A DNA stretch of 64,000 bases from Flavobacterium defluvii (GTDB lineage Bacteria; Bacteroidota; Bacteroidia; Flavobacteriales; Flavobacteriaceae), in the NCBI RefSeq assembly GCF_900129555.1, contig NZ_FQWC01000007.1, forward strand, positions 186,001 to 250,000, in the 5' to 3' direction. Under the pieces are notes generated by a model, which worked only from the letters and a program-made list of their open reading frames with translations, had not been told where the DNA came from and made no database searches. Position 1 is the first letter of the stretch. Each line of letters begins with the position of its first letter. Both the position numbers and the translations under genes were made by a program. Shown here in pieces: positions 1-7,871 of this stretch.

Positions 1-20
1 TTTAATTTAAAATAAAAAGA

Positions 21-1361
21 ATGACCTTAAAACCAAATATCTTAAAAGCACTTTTAATAGGCGGAGTAGTTTTTATATTCTCCTTTTTGATTCGCTTTGC
101 ATCATTTGGAACTGCGGTATTTACCAAAGATTTGTACATCTATTTTTTGTACTGCATGTTGTACAGCGTTGTTTTGTATGTGGTAAACGCTTCATTATTT
201 GTGTATTTGGATAAGGTTTTTGAAGGAGCAAACAGATTTTCTGCCAGACGAATTTTTATTGGCTTTATGAGTTCATTTTTCATTTCGCTTTTCGTCATTT
301 TTATATTGCGCATTTTTACGCAGGTTGTTATAGAGAGACGTCCTTTATTGAGCTTTTTAGCAAATGAAGATCCGGCAAATTATATAGAATCCTCGGTCAT
401 TACTTTTATCGTTTTACTGATATTTCACGCATTACATTTTTATAAATTATATCAGGAAAACAAAGTTATACAACAAAAGATTATTGCGGGAACGGCTAAT
501 GCCAAGTTCGAAAGTTTAAAAAATCAAATCGACCCACATTTTCTTTTTAACAGCTTAAACGTTCTAAGTTCTTTAATTGAAGAAAACCCGGATAATGCAC
601 AGCGATTCACCACTTCTTTGTCTAAAATTTACAGATATGTTTTGGAACAAAAAGATAAGGAACTGGTTTCTGTAGAGGATGAATTATCATTTGCAAAAAC
701 CTATATGAACCTGCTGAAAATGCGTTTCGAAAATAGTTTGTTTTACGAACTGCCTGCAGAAAACATAAATCCGGATGCCAAAGTGGTGCCGCTTTCTTTA
801 CAGCTTTTACTAGAAAATACAGTAAAACACAATGTAGTAAGCGAACAGAAACCATTACATATTAGAATTTTTATTGACAAAGATTATTTGGTTATTCAAA
901 ATGATCTTCAGAAAAAAGAAGTTCTGCAGGATAGACAAGGTGTTGGATTGCAGAATATTGTAAACCGTTACGGAATTATAACCGACAGAAAGGTGCTGAT
1001 TGAACAAGATGAAAAGAATTTCTCGGTTAAGATTCCAATTTTAACAAAACAAATTACTGTTATGGACATAAGTACAGAATACAACGACGAAGCTAAAGCG
1101 TATTACAGAGCTAAAAAAAGAGTAGAAGAGTTGAAAGGATTTTATGGAAATTTAATTTCATATTGCTGCGTGATTCCGTGTTTGGTTTTTATCAATTTAC
1201 AATTCTCACCTGGATTTCAATGGTTTTGGTTTTCAGCTTTAGGCTGGGGATTTGGAGTTGCCATGCATGCATTTAAGGTGTTTGGTTACAGCTCTGACTG
1301 GGAAGAAAGAAAAATTAGAGAAATTTTAGAAAAAGAGAATAATCAAAAAACCTGGAAATAA
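21..1361 (+). CDS. LytS-type sensor histidine kinase with C-terminal 2TM domain
   Basis: Membrane sensor kinase expected to phosphorylate the LytTR regulator encoded at 2727. The first ~150 residues hold about four hydrophobic membrane segments. The His_kinase (LytS/YehU class) box follows around residue 173 (QIDPHFLFNSLNVL), then a HATPase N-box (LLLENTVKHN, ~263) and a GVGLQN glycine box (~307). The last ~90 residues, from about 357, form a complete 2TM domain (YYRAKKRVEELKGFYGNL, then two hydrophobic stretches, then DWEERKIREILEKE), the same unit found alone in the next four genes. Fusion of kinase and 2TM unit suggests the small proteins work with the kinase. The stop overlaps the next start (TAATG). 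The start lies only 20 nt into the window, so the promoter is not visible. Confidence 0.9.
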   Translation: MTLKPNILKALLIGGVVFIFSFLIRFASFGTAVFTKDLYIYFLYCMLYSVVLYVVNASLFVYLDKVFEGANRFSARRIFIGFMSSFFISLFVIFILRIFTQVVIERRPLLSFLANEDPANYIESSVITFIVLLIFHALHFYKLYQENKVIQQKIIAGTANAKFESLKNQIDPHFLFNSLNVLSSLIEENPDNAQRFTTSLSKIYRYVLEQKDKELVSVEDELSFAKTYMNLLKMRFENSLFYELPAENINPDAKVVPLSLQLLLENTVKHNVVSEQKPLHIRIFIDKDYLVIQNDLQKKEVLQDRQGVGLQNIVNRYGIITDRKVLIEQDEKNFSVKIPILTKQITVMDISTEYNDEAKAYYRAKKRVEELKGFYGNLISYCCVIPCLVFINLQFSPGFQWFWFSALGWGFGVAMHAFKVFGYSSDWEERKIREILEKENNQKTWK

Positions 1362-1666
1362 TGACCGATAAAAATCATCTTGAGGGAGAACGATATTATC
1401 ATGCTCAAAAAAGAGTAAAAGAACTCAGAGAATTTTACGAGCATCTAACAGTTTTTGTTCTTGTAAACCCAATTGTAATTGTTGTGAACATTATGACTTC
1501 GCCAGGATATTTATGGTTTCTGTGGTGTTTGATGGGATGGGGAATGGCAATTGTTTTACACGGATTGAAAGTTTTTAATCTTCCGCCTTTTTTTAATAAA
1601 AAATGGGAAGAAAGAAAAATCAGGGAAATTTTAGAAAAAGAAAGCAATCAAAAAAACTGGGAATAA
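1361..1666 (+). CDS. Stand-alone 2TM domain protein (first of four)
   Basis: A 101-residue protein made only of the 2TM domain (PF13239 type): an amphipathic YYHAQKRVKELREFYEHL start, two membrane helices with the W-rich GWG turn, and a conserved tail WEERKIREILEKE. It is closely similar to the C-terminus of the preceding kinase, so it probably arose by duplication. Its start overlaps the kinase stop by one base (TAATG), and its own stop overlaps the next start the same way, indicating translational coupling. The molecular role of 2TM proteins is unknown. A partner or membrane adaptor of the kinase is the natural inference. Confidence 0.85.
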   Translation: MTDKNHLEGERYYHAQKRVKELREFYEHLTVFVLVNPIVIVVNIMTSPGYLWFLWCLMGWGMAIVLHGLKVFNLPPFFNKKWEERKIREILEKESNQKNWE

Positions 1667-1995
1667 TGGAAACAAATTCTAGTAACAGTTCAGAAGAAAA
1701 TGTTTTGAAAGAACTGGCCAGCAAAAAAGTAGTTAAGTTAAAATCATTTTATAAACATACATTTCTGTACCTGATTGCTTTAGCACTTTACCTTTTAAAA
1801 GAATATACAGAACTGCCGCTGCATTTCATTCCGATTAATTTTCTAAATGATGTAGTAATAATTATTTGGTCGGCCGTATATGTTGGATCTGCTATAGATA
1901 TGTTTGTCTCTTTCAGAATCTTTGGACATGATTGGGAAGAACGTAAATTGAGAAGTCTTTTAGAAAAGAAAAATAAAACACAAAAATGGGAGTAA
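1666..1995 (+). CDS. Stand-alone 2TM domain protein (second, divergent)
   Basis: I chose the start at 1666 (METNSSNSSEENVLKELASKK), giving 109 residues. It makes a one-base TAATG overlap with the preceding gene. A longer reading from 1603 would run through the neighbour's coding sequence. The 2TM layout is kept (KVVKLKSFYKHTFLYLIALALYL, second helix, then DWEERKLRSLLEKKN), but the loop between helices is longer and less tryptophan-rich than in the other copies. This is the most divergent member of the tandem family. Confidence 0.8.
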   Translation: METNSSNSSEENVLKELASKKVVKLKSFYKHTFLYLIALALYLLKEYTELPLHFIPINFLNDVVIIIWSAVYVGSAIDMFVSFRIFGHDWEERKLRSLLEKKNKTQKWE

Positions 1996-1997
1996 TC

Positions 1998-2303
1998 ATG
2001 GAAATGAATTTTAATGAAGACGATAAATACTTTCAGGCAAAAAAGAAAGTAGAAAGTATTAAAGGATTTTACGGAAATCTGGTTGCTTATGTATTAGTAA
2101 ATGCAATTTTGATTTTTATAAACCTGTATACTTCACCAAAATATTTATGGTTTTTCTGGCCATTAATGTGGTGGGGAGTTGGAGTAGTCCTTCATGGTTT
2201 GAAAGTTTTTGAAGTATTTCCAGTTCTTGGAAAAGGCTGGGAAGAAAGAAAAATCAAAGAATTCATGGATAAGGAAAAAGAGAACAAAAACAAGTGGAAA
2301 TAA
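1998..2303 (+). CDS. Stand-alone 2TM domain protein (third)
   Basis: A 101-residue 2TM protein starting MEMNFNEDDKYFQAKKKVE. The start at 1998 leaves two bases after the previous stop. An in-frame ATG at 1986 would add four residues and overlap the upstream gene, and it is less likely. Two helices (LVAYVLVNAILIFINLY and FFWPLMWWGVGVVLHGL) are followed by the signature GWEERKIKEFMDKE. It is closest in sequence to the first stand-alone copy. It is co-transcribed with the kinase genes on both sides. Confidence 0.83.
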   Translation: MEMNFNEDDKYFQAKKKVESIKGFYGNLVAYVLVNAILIFINLYTSPKYLWFFWPLMWWGVGVVLHGLKVFEVFPVLGKGWEERKIKEFMDKEKENKNKWK

Positions 2304-2318
2304 TTAAATAAATAATAT

Positions 2319-2687
2319 ATGGGACGTTTTAGAAGACGTATGTATGAAGCATATGCGCATGAATTCAGCACAGACGAAAGCTACAATAATGCATACAGAA
2401 AAGTAAAAAGATTAAAAGGTTTTTACTCACACTTAAGAATTTACCTAATTGTAAATGTGATAATTATTATCGCAAATTTAAACAGGGATATTTTTACTGA
2501 AAACATTCACGAAAGCGGATTAATGGACTGGCAGACGTATTCGACAGCATTTTTCTGGGGAATTGGTTTATTGGCTCATGCAATGTCTGTTTTTGGCCGT
2601 GATCTTTTCTTTAGCAACGACTGGGAGCAGAAAAAAATCCAAAAATATATGGAAAAAGAAGCCGCAAATACAAATAAATGGGAGTAA
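2319..2687 (+). CDS. Stand-alone 2TM domain protein (fourth, basic N-terminus)
   Basis: A 122-residue 2TM protein with an extra arginine-rich start (MGRFRRRMYEAYAHEF) before the domain proper (YNNAYRKVKRLKGFYSHL). The two helices are separated by a longer acidic loop (NRDIFTENIHESGLMDW), and it ends NDWEQKKIQKYMEKE. It lies 15 nt after the previous gene and 39 nt before the LytTR regulator, so all six genes of the cluster are probably one operon. Confidence 0.82.
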   Translation: MGRFRRRMYEAYAHEFSTDESYNNAYRKVKRLKGFYSHLRIYLIVNVIIIIANLNRDIFTENIHESGLMDWQTYSTAFFWGIGLLAHAMSVFGRDLFFSNDWEQKKIQKYMEKEAANTNKWE

Positions 2688-2726
2688 CTTTGAACTAGTA
2701 TTTTTCTAAATTTTGCATTATAGTAA

Positions 2727-3494
2727 ATGATCACATTAATTATAGAAGACGAAAAACCAGCTGCAAGACTACTGCAGAGAAAACTTGAAAAATTAGATGT
2801 TACAGTAGAAACGATGCTTCACTCGGTTGAAGAATCGGTTGAATGGTTTGCAAATAATCAGCATCCTGATTTGATTTTTCTGGATATTCAATTGTCAGAT
2901 GGTTTATCGTTTGAAATTTTTGAAAAAATAGATATCAAAAGTGCCATTATTTTTACAACGGCTTATGATGAATATGCTTTAAAAGCATTTAAATTAAATA
3001 GTATAGATTATCTTCTAAAACCAATTGACGAAGATGATCTCGAAGCTGCCGTTTCTAAATTCAAGTCAAGGCTTCCAAAAACAACTGCTGAAACTTCAAA
3101 TATTCAGCTTGATTTTGAGCAGATTCGCCAAATGCTGTCAAACCCTTTTGAAAAAACTTATAAAAAAAGATTTACAGTTAAAATCGGCCAGCATTTAAAA
3201 GTAATTACTAAAGAAGAAATTGAATGTTTTTTTAGCGAAAACAAAGGAACGTATATTCATACCTATGACAATCGAAATTATTTAATCGATTCTACTTTAG
3301 AAATTCTTGAACAGGAACTAGACAAAAAAGATTTCTTTCGCGTAAGCAGAAAATTTATTGTTCCGCTTCAGGCTATTAAAGAAATTCAGGTTTATACCAA
3401 TTCACGTTTAAAAGTAATTTTACCAACTTACAAAGAAGATGAGGTAATTGTAAGCCGGGAAAAGGTTCAGGATTTTAAATCCTGGCTGGGATAA
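2727..3494 (+). CDS. LytTR-family response regulator
   Basis: A DNA-binding response regulator of 255 residues. The receiver domain has the acidic pocket IIEDE (5-9), phospho-acceptor Asp53 in FLDIQLSDG and the conserved Lys in YLLKPID (~98). The C-terminal LytTR domain starts near residue 150 (KRFTVKIGQHLKVITKEEI) and includes FFRVSRKFIVPLQAIKEI, the usual LytTR DNA-binding core. It is the last gene of the 2TM/kinase cluster and the obvious partner of the LytS-type kinase at 21. Members of this family bind short direct repeats upstream of target promoters. No target can be assigned from this window. Confidence 0.92.
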   Translation: MITLIIEDEKPAARLLQRKLEKLDVTVETMLHSVEESVEWFANNQHPDLIFLDIQLSDGLSFEIFEKIDIKSAIIFTTAYDEYALKAFKLNSIDYLLKPIDEDDLEAAVSKFKSRLPKTTAETSNIQLDFEQIRQMLSNPFEKTYKKRFTVKIGQHLKVITKEEIECFFSENKGTYIHTYDNRNYLIDSTLEILEQELDKKDFFRVSRKFIVPLQAIKEIQVYTNSRLKVILPTYKEDEVIVSREKVQDFKSWLG

Positions 3495-3537
3495 AATTGA
3501 TTTGTTTTAAATGATTATTATTTTGGATGGATTGTCT

Positions 3538-3646
3538 GACGGATTTAAATCCGTCCCTCAATATGAATCATTCCTTCAGAATTTTAAAATTATGCAAAAA
3601 AGAGCCAAAGACTCGGTTTATATTGTATGGCCGGATTTCATCCGGT
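3538..3646 (+). repeat. Dispersed hairpin repeats (REP-like) in spacer
   Basis: Two hairpin units lie in the 244-nt spacer after the LytTR gene. The first is the perfect palindrome GACGGATTTAAATCCGTC at 3538-3555. The second, at 3601-3646, has the layout AGAGCC..., ATATTGTA, then a CCGGATTTCATCCGG hairpin. It matches a copy at 7751-7797 in order and wording, so this is a dispersed family rather than gene sequence. No convincing gene is present here. Confidence 0.6.
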
Positions 3647-3692
3647 TAACGAAACGTAAATTTTCAAACAGAAGTAACCAAACACATAAAAT

Positions 3693-3727
3693 AAAAAAGA
3701 GCCGAAATTTTCGGCTCTTTTTTATTT
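3693..3727. terminator. Bidirectional rho-independent terminator
   Basis: The stem AAAAAAGAGCCGAAA / TTTCGGCTCTTTTTT is perfectly symmetrical, with A and T tracts on both sides. It can end transcription both from the 2TM/LytTR operon (+) and from the convergent heme A synthase gene (-), whose stop is 12 nt away. Confidence 0.85.
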
Positions 3728-3738
3728 TATTTAAAACA

Positions 3739-4764
3739 TTATTTGCTCAATCGATGCAAAGTATACGTCATCGCGCTTAAAAGGAAAAACGCCATAATTT
3801 GGTGAATCAATCCTAAAGCCAAAGGAACGCTGTACAATAAAGTAAATACACCAAGAAGAAATTGTATAAAAACAAAAACAACTAAAGTGTTGATTCCATT
3901 TGCCTGTGTATTAGTAAGCGTATATTTTTTGCTTTTAAAGAAAAGAAAAAGAATAGCAGCAACCACAACATAAGCAAAAGTTCTGTGAACAAACTGAACA
4001 CCACTTTTTCCTTCAATTAAATTCTTGATTAAACTTGACTGCTCAATAAAAACCGATTCGTGAATAAATTCTCCGTCGCTCATTAAAGGCCAGTGATTGT
4101 GAATTAATCCTGCGTTTAATCCTGCGACAAATCCACCGTAAATAATCTGGATTAATAATGCAGCCAAAGCATATCTTGCAATTGTGCGAAGCGGTAAAAT
4201 TTTATTAATATTTCTTTCAGGATAAATCAAATCCAGCGCAACCCAAAGTGTATAAGCAAATGTTATGAAAGCAAAAGTTAAGTGAAGAGAAAGTCTAAAA
4301 TGACTCACATCCGGATTATCAATTAATCCGCTTCGAACCATAAACCAGCCCAAAAATCCCTGGAAAGCTCCCATTGCCAAAAGAACAATACATTTTTTGA
4401 TTGTTGGGGTATCTAATTTCTTTTTGGCTAAAAAGTAAACAAACGGCACAAAGAAAACCAATCCAATAATACGACCGATGAAACGATGAAACCATTCCCA
4501 GAAATAAATGAATTTATAATCTGCTAATTGAAAATCGTTGTGAATATTGATTTTTTGATATTCAGGAAACTTTTTATACTCGTCAAATGCAGCCTGCCAT
4601 TTGGCTTCCGTTAAAGGTGGAAATGTGTCGGTTACCAAATGCCAGTCCGTCATAGATAAACCTGAATTGGTTAAACGCGTGATTCCGCCTACAACGACCA
4701 TTAAAAATAATAAAACACAACCTGATAGTAACCAAATGATTACTGATTTATTCTCTTTTTTCAT
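3739..4764 (-). CDS. ctaA: Heme A synthase (COX15/CtaA)
   Basis: An integral membrane protein of 341 residues that oxidises the methyl group of heme O to give heme A for aa3-type cytochrome oxidases. It has about eight membrane helices. It opens with the family signature GGITRLTNSGLSMTDW near residues 26-41, and heme-ligand histidines are visible in EWFHRFIGR (~92) and VQFVHRTFAYVV. Length and order fit the COX15/CtaA family. The start overlaps the stop of the upstream small membrane protein by four bases (ATGA), so it is translated from the cca-containing transcript. Confidence 0.92.
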   Translation of the reverse strand: MKKENKSVIIWLLSGCVLLFLMVVVGGITRLTNSGLSMTDWHLVTDTFPPLTEAKWQAAFDEYKKFPEYQKINIHNDFQLADYKFIYFWEWFHRFIGRIIGLVFFVPFVYFLAKKKLDTPTIKKCIVLLAMGAFQGFLGWFMVRSGLIDNPDVSHFRLSLHLTFAFITFAYTLWVALDLIYPERNINKILPLRTIARYALAALLIQIIYGGFVAGLNAGLIHNHWPLMSDGEFIHESVFIEQSSLIKNLIEGKSGVQFVHRTFAYVVVAAILFLFFKSKKYTLTNTQANGINTLVVFVFIQFLLGVFTLLYSVPLALGLIHQIMAFFLLSAMTYTLHRLSK

Positions 4765-5114
4765 TCTTTTCCGATTAATTCGATTTCATTTTTTGTTTTT
4801 GAAATTCTTTTCAAGTAGAATTTCGCGAAATTATAGTTTGTAATAATAATTAAAGTGAGTGCTGTAATGGATTTTATAATTCTATTAGTATAACGATTAG
4901 TAATTTCGATCTTTAAATATTCAATTAGTATATGACGCTCAAAGGCGTAACAAAGTAAGCCAATGGCAATAATTGAAAAAAAACAGAATAAAAAAAATAG
5001 AAATATATATTTAAAACGTCTTTGATTTTTTCTTAGTCTTTTAATAAAAAGAATATTTGAGACAATTACTATTAGTATAATAATAACTAATAAAACACCA
5101 CCGAGAGCATCCAT
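4761..5114 (-). CDS. Small membrane protein of unknown function
   Basis: A 117-residue hydrophobic protein not recognised as a known family. Three membrane helices are visible (~5-23, ~35-57, ~82-100), with a basic loop after the first (KRLRKNQRRFK) and a charged C-terminal tail. It starts one base after the cca stop and its stop overlaps the ctaA start, so it is clearly part of the same transcription unit. A role in oxidase assembly is possible from context only. Confidence 0.65.
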   Translation of the reverse strand: MDALGGVLLVIIILIVIVSNILFIKRLRKNQRRFKYIFLFFLFCFFSIIAIGLLCYAFERHILIEYLKIEITNRYTNRIIKSITALTLIIITNYNFAKFYLKRISKTKNEIELIGKE

Positions 5115-5115
5115 A

Positions 5116-6546
5116 TTACTTTTTAAGCGTTAGATTCAACTTCGCAGCTCTTTTAATCACAAAATCATAAGCCGCCTGATATTCATTTGGAATATCTCCT
5201 TCAAGAATTGCTTCTTTCACCGCTTCTTTCAAAATTCCGATTTCTCGTGAAGGTTTCAAATCGAACATTTCCATAATTTCTTCTCCCGTAATTGGCGGCT
5301 GAAAATTACGCACATGATCGCGTTCTTCTACTTCAACGATTTTTTTGCGAACGAGTTCGAAATTTTTATGATATTTCTTGAATTTTGACGGGTTTTTGGT
5401 TGTGATATCCGCCTCGCACAAAGTCATTAAATTTTCAACATCTTCTCCAGCATCAAAAACCAAACGACGAACCGCACTGTCAGTCACAATATCCTGAGCC
5501 AAAACAATCGGGCGCGAACTCATAATAACCATTTTCTGAACAAATTTCATTTTGTGGTTCAAAGGCATGTGTAAACGCTCGAATATTTTCTTTGCCATTT
5601 TTCCGCCCAAGAATTCATGTCCGTGAAAAGTCCATCCTTGTTTTTTTGTGAAACGTTTCGTTGGTGCTTTTCCAATATCGTGCAATAATGCCGACCAGCG
5701 TAGCCAAACATCATCTGTGTTTGGGCAAATGTTATCGACAACTTCCAACGTATGATAGAAATTGTTTTTATGCGTATGACCTTCAATTTCTTCCACCTGA
5801 TTTAAAGCCGTTAATTCAGGCAAGATTAGATCTAAAAGTCCTGTTTGGTATAACAGTAAAAATCCTGTTGAAGGTTTATCGGTCATGAGAATTTTGTTTA
5901 ACTCATCAACGATTCTTTCACCAGAAATTATTTTGATGCGATCTGCATTTTTTGTGATGGCATTTAATGAATTTTCTTCAATTTCGAAATTCAATTGAGT
6001 AGCAAAACGAATCGCGCGCAACATTCGCAAAGGATCATCAGAATAGGTAATATCTGGATCCAAAGGCGTTTTGATTGTTTTATTTTCTAAATCTGTTAAT
6101 CCATTGAACGGATCTAAAAGATCTCCGAAATTATTTTCGTTTAATGATAGAGCCAGCGCATTGATTGTAAAATCACGACGATTTTGATCGTCTTGCAAAG
6201 TTCCATTTTCCACAATCGGATTTCGGCTGTCGCGAGTGTACGATTCTTTTCGTGCACCAACAAATTCGATATCGGTATCTTCAAAACGAAGCATCGCTGT
6301 TCCGTAAGTTTTAAAAACCTGAACTTTTGGTTTATTCGGAAGTAAACCTGAAACTTTAAGAGCCAATTCGATGCCGCTTCCAACTGCTACAACGTCAATG
6401 TCTTTTTTAGAACCTCGGTTTAAAAGCAAATCACGAACAAATCCGCCGATCACGTAAGAGTCAACTTTTAATTCCTGAGAAGCTTTCGAAATAATATCGA
6501 AGATTTTGTTTTGTAAAGCAGTTTTATAGTTTGTTTGTATCGCCAC
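5116..6546 (-). CDS. cca: CCA-adding tRNA nucleotidyltransferase with HD domain
   Basis: Adds or repairs the 3' CCA end of tRNA. The class II nucleotidyltransferase core shows GGFVRD at 34-39 and the metal-binding pair D49/D51 (KKDIDVV), then the RRDFTINALAL motif and the RNA- and primer-binding region DPLRMLRAIRFATQLNFEIE. An HD phosphohydrolase domain follows (WSALLHDIGKAPTKRF, ~283-298). 476 residues is normal for the HD-bearing bacterial form. It is the first gene of a three-gene unit with the small membrane protein and ctaA. A -7-like TAAATTTG lies on the minus strand about 60 nt upstream (6606-6613). Confidence 0.93.
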   Translation of the reverse strand: MAIQTNYKTALQNKIFDIISKASQELKVDSYVIGGFVRDLLLNRGSKKDIDVVAVGSGIELALKVSGLLPNKPKVQVFKTYGTAMLRFEDTDIEFVGARKESYTRDSRNPIVENGTLQDDQNRRDFTINALALSLNENNFGDLLDPFNGLTDLENKTIKTPLDPDITYSDDPLRMLRAIRFATQLNFEIEENSLNAITKNADRIKIISGERIVDELNKILMTDKPSTGFLLLYQTGLLDLILPELTALNQVEEIEGHTHKNNFYHTLEVVDNICPNTDDVWLRWSALLHDIGKAPTKRFTKKQGWTFHGHEFLGGKMAKKIFERLHMPLNHKMKFVQKMVIMSSRPIVLAQDIVTDSAVRRLVFDAGEDVENLMTLCEADITTKNPSKFKKYHKNFELVRKKIVEVEERDHVRNFQPPITGEEIMEMFDLKPSREIGILKEAVKEAILEGDIPNEYQAAYDFVIKRAAKLNLTLKK

Positions 6547-6715
6547 GAATTCAATTTTTGAATAAAAAAGTGCATTCCAAATTTTCAGTCGAAATAAAAT
6601 GCATGCAAATTTACAACATAGAAAATGCCTATTATAATCTAGAGCTGACTTTTTTGAACAATTTCACATTTTGTAGCGTCAATTTTCATGAATTGGAAAG
6701 GTTTGCCACTAATTG

Positions 6716-6846
6716 CACGAATTTCCACGAATTTATTTTTTGTAAAGATTTTTTTGCCACAGATTAAAAAGATTTGCACAGATTTTTTTAATCATTTTAA
6801 TCCTGTAATCTGTAGCTATAAAAAAGATAATTCGTGGAAATTCGTG
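6716..6846. repeat. Nested inverted repeat, CACGAATT family
   Basis: The 392-nt gap between cca and yaaA (6547-6938) holds no gene. Its main content is an 18-bp perfect inverted repeat, CACGAATTTCCACGAATT at 6716-6733 and its complement at 6829-6846. Nested inside is a second pair built on CACAGATT / AATCTGT. The same words recur in an inverted repeat at 16889-16935, marking a dispersed hairpin family. Confidence 0.7.
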
Positions 6847-6938
6847 GCGAAAAAAAATACAGCGATAGAACAAATCAATTGCAAACGATAAATTTTAAAA
6901 TTGCAATTTGTATTTTTGATTCATATAAAAATGCACAA

Positions 6939-7697
6939 ATGAAAATTGTTATATCGCCAGCGAAATCATTGAATTTCGAAAAAGAATTACCAACATCTCA
7001 ATATACTGAGCCTTCATTTTTAAAAGAAGCAAGATTGGTTCATAAAGTAGTAAAAACCAAAAAGCCAGCTGAATTATCACAACTAATGTCGATCTCAGAC
7101 AAACTAGCCGATTTAAACTGGAAACGCAATCAGGATTGGAAAACTCCATTTACAGTTGAAAATGCCCGTCCTGCAGTTTATACTTTTGATGGTGATGTTT
7201 ACACTGGTTTGGATGCTTATTCTATTCCGTTAGAAAAATTAGATGTTCTTCAGGATAAACTTAGAATTTTATCTGGCCTTTACGGACTCTTGAAGCCACT
7301 TGATTTAATGCAGGCTTACCGTTTGGAAATGGGAACAAAAATGCCAGTTGGTGAATCTAAAAACTTGCACGAATTCTGGAAACCAACGGTTACTAAAGCT
7401 TTAAACAAAGAATTGAAAAAAGGTGAATTATTCGTGAATTTAGCGAGCAACGAATATTTTTCTGCTGTTGATGTAAAAGCTTTAAAAGTTCCTGTAATTA
7501 CTCCGGACTTTAAAGATTATAAAGACGGAAAATTAAAAATGATCAGTTTTTTTGCTAAAAAAGCGAGAGGTATGATGGTGCGTTATATTATTGATACCAA
7601 TGCTGAAACTATTGATGATTTAAAAGGTTTTAATTACGAAGGATATCAGTTTGATGCGAATCTTTCAAAAGGAAATCATTTGGTTTTTACAAGGTAA
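6939..7697 (+). CDS. yaaA: YaaA-family (DUF328) peroxide stress protein
   Basis: A 252-residue protein starting MKIVISPAKSLNFEKELP, the family signature. Further signatures are FDGDVYTGLDAYS (~82), LRILSGLYGLLKPLDLMQAYRLEMG (~104) and NLASNEYFSAV, with a typical tail KGFNYEGYQFDANLSKGNHLVF. In E. coli YaaA limits intracellular iron and damage under peroxide stress. That function is inferred here from family membership. I chose the start at 6939 because a -7-like TATTTTTG lies at 6911-6918 and the family begins at this methionine. An upstream in-frame ATG at 6834 lies inside the repeat. Confidence 0.9.
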   Translation: MKIVISPAKSLNFEKELPTSQYTEPSFLKEARLVHKVVKTKKPAELSQLMSISDKLADLNWKRNQDWKTPFTVENARPAVYTFDGDVYTGLDAYSIPLEKLDVLQDKLRILSGLYGLLKPLDLMQAYRLEMGTKMPVGESKNLHEFWKPTVTKALNKELKKGELFVNLASNEYFSAVDVKALKVPVITPDFKDYKDGKLKMISFFAKKARGMMVRYIIDTNAETIDDLKGFNYEGYQFDANLSKGNHLVFTR

Positions 7698-7714
7698 CTT
7701 TTTAAGGGCCTGAG

Positions 7715-7738
7715 TTGCTAAGATGCTAAGGTTCTAAG
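7715..7738 (+). repeat. Octamer tandem repeat (NNNCTAAG)3
   Basis: Three head-to-tail 8-nt units, TTGCTAAG, ATGCTAAG and GTTCTAAG, follow the yaaA stop. The same unit recurs at 17736, 27066 and 37709 in this window. Confidence 0.7.
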
Positions 7739-7750
7739 ATTTTTTGCTAG

Positions 7751-7797
7751 AGAGCCGAAGGCTCGGAACATATTGTAGGCAGGGATTTTAATCCCTG
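7751..7797 (+). repeat. REP-like double hairpin, second copy
   Basis: AGAGCCGAAGGCTC hairpin, then ACATATTGTAGGC, then AGGGATTTTAATCCCT hairpin. Order, spacing and linker match the copy at 3601-3646, with compensating changes in the second hairpin. Confidence 0.65.
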
Positions 7798-7813
7798 AAG
7801 AGATAGAAAAAAT

Positions 7814-7847
7814 AAACGCCGAATTCTAAATGATGAATTCGGCGTTT
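7814..7847. terminator. Terminator between yaaA and the efflux operon
   Basis: AAACGCCGAATTC and GAATTCGGCGTTT form a perfect 13-bp stem with an 8-nt loop between convergent genes. The T tract is short, so it is a moderate terminator for either strand. Confidence 0.6.
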
Positions 7848-7871
7848 CTGCGTATTATAAAATTATTATCA

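Noticed and set aside
3511..3780. Open reading frame of 89 codons after the LytTR gene
   Set aside because: It runs through hairpin repeats and a bidirectional terminator and into the heme A synthase gene on the other strand; the product has no sensible features.
6531..6891. Two short frames in the cca-yaaA gap
   Set aside because: They lie in nested inverted repeats and show no protein features or ribosome site.
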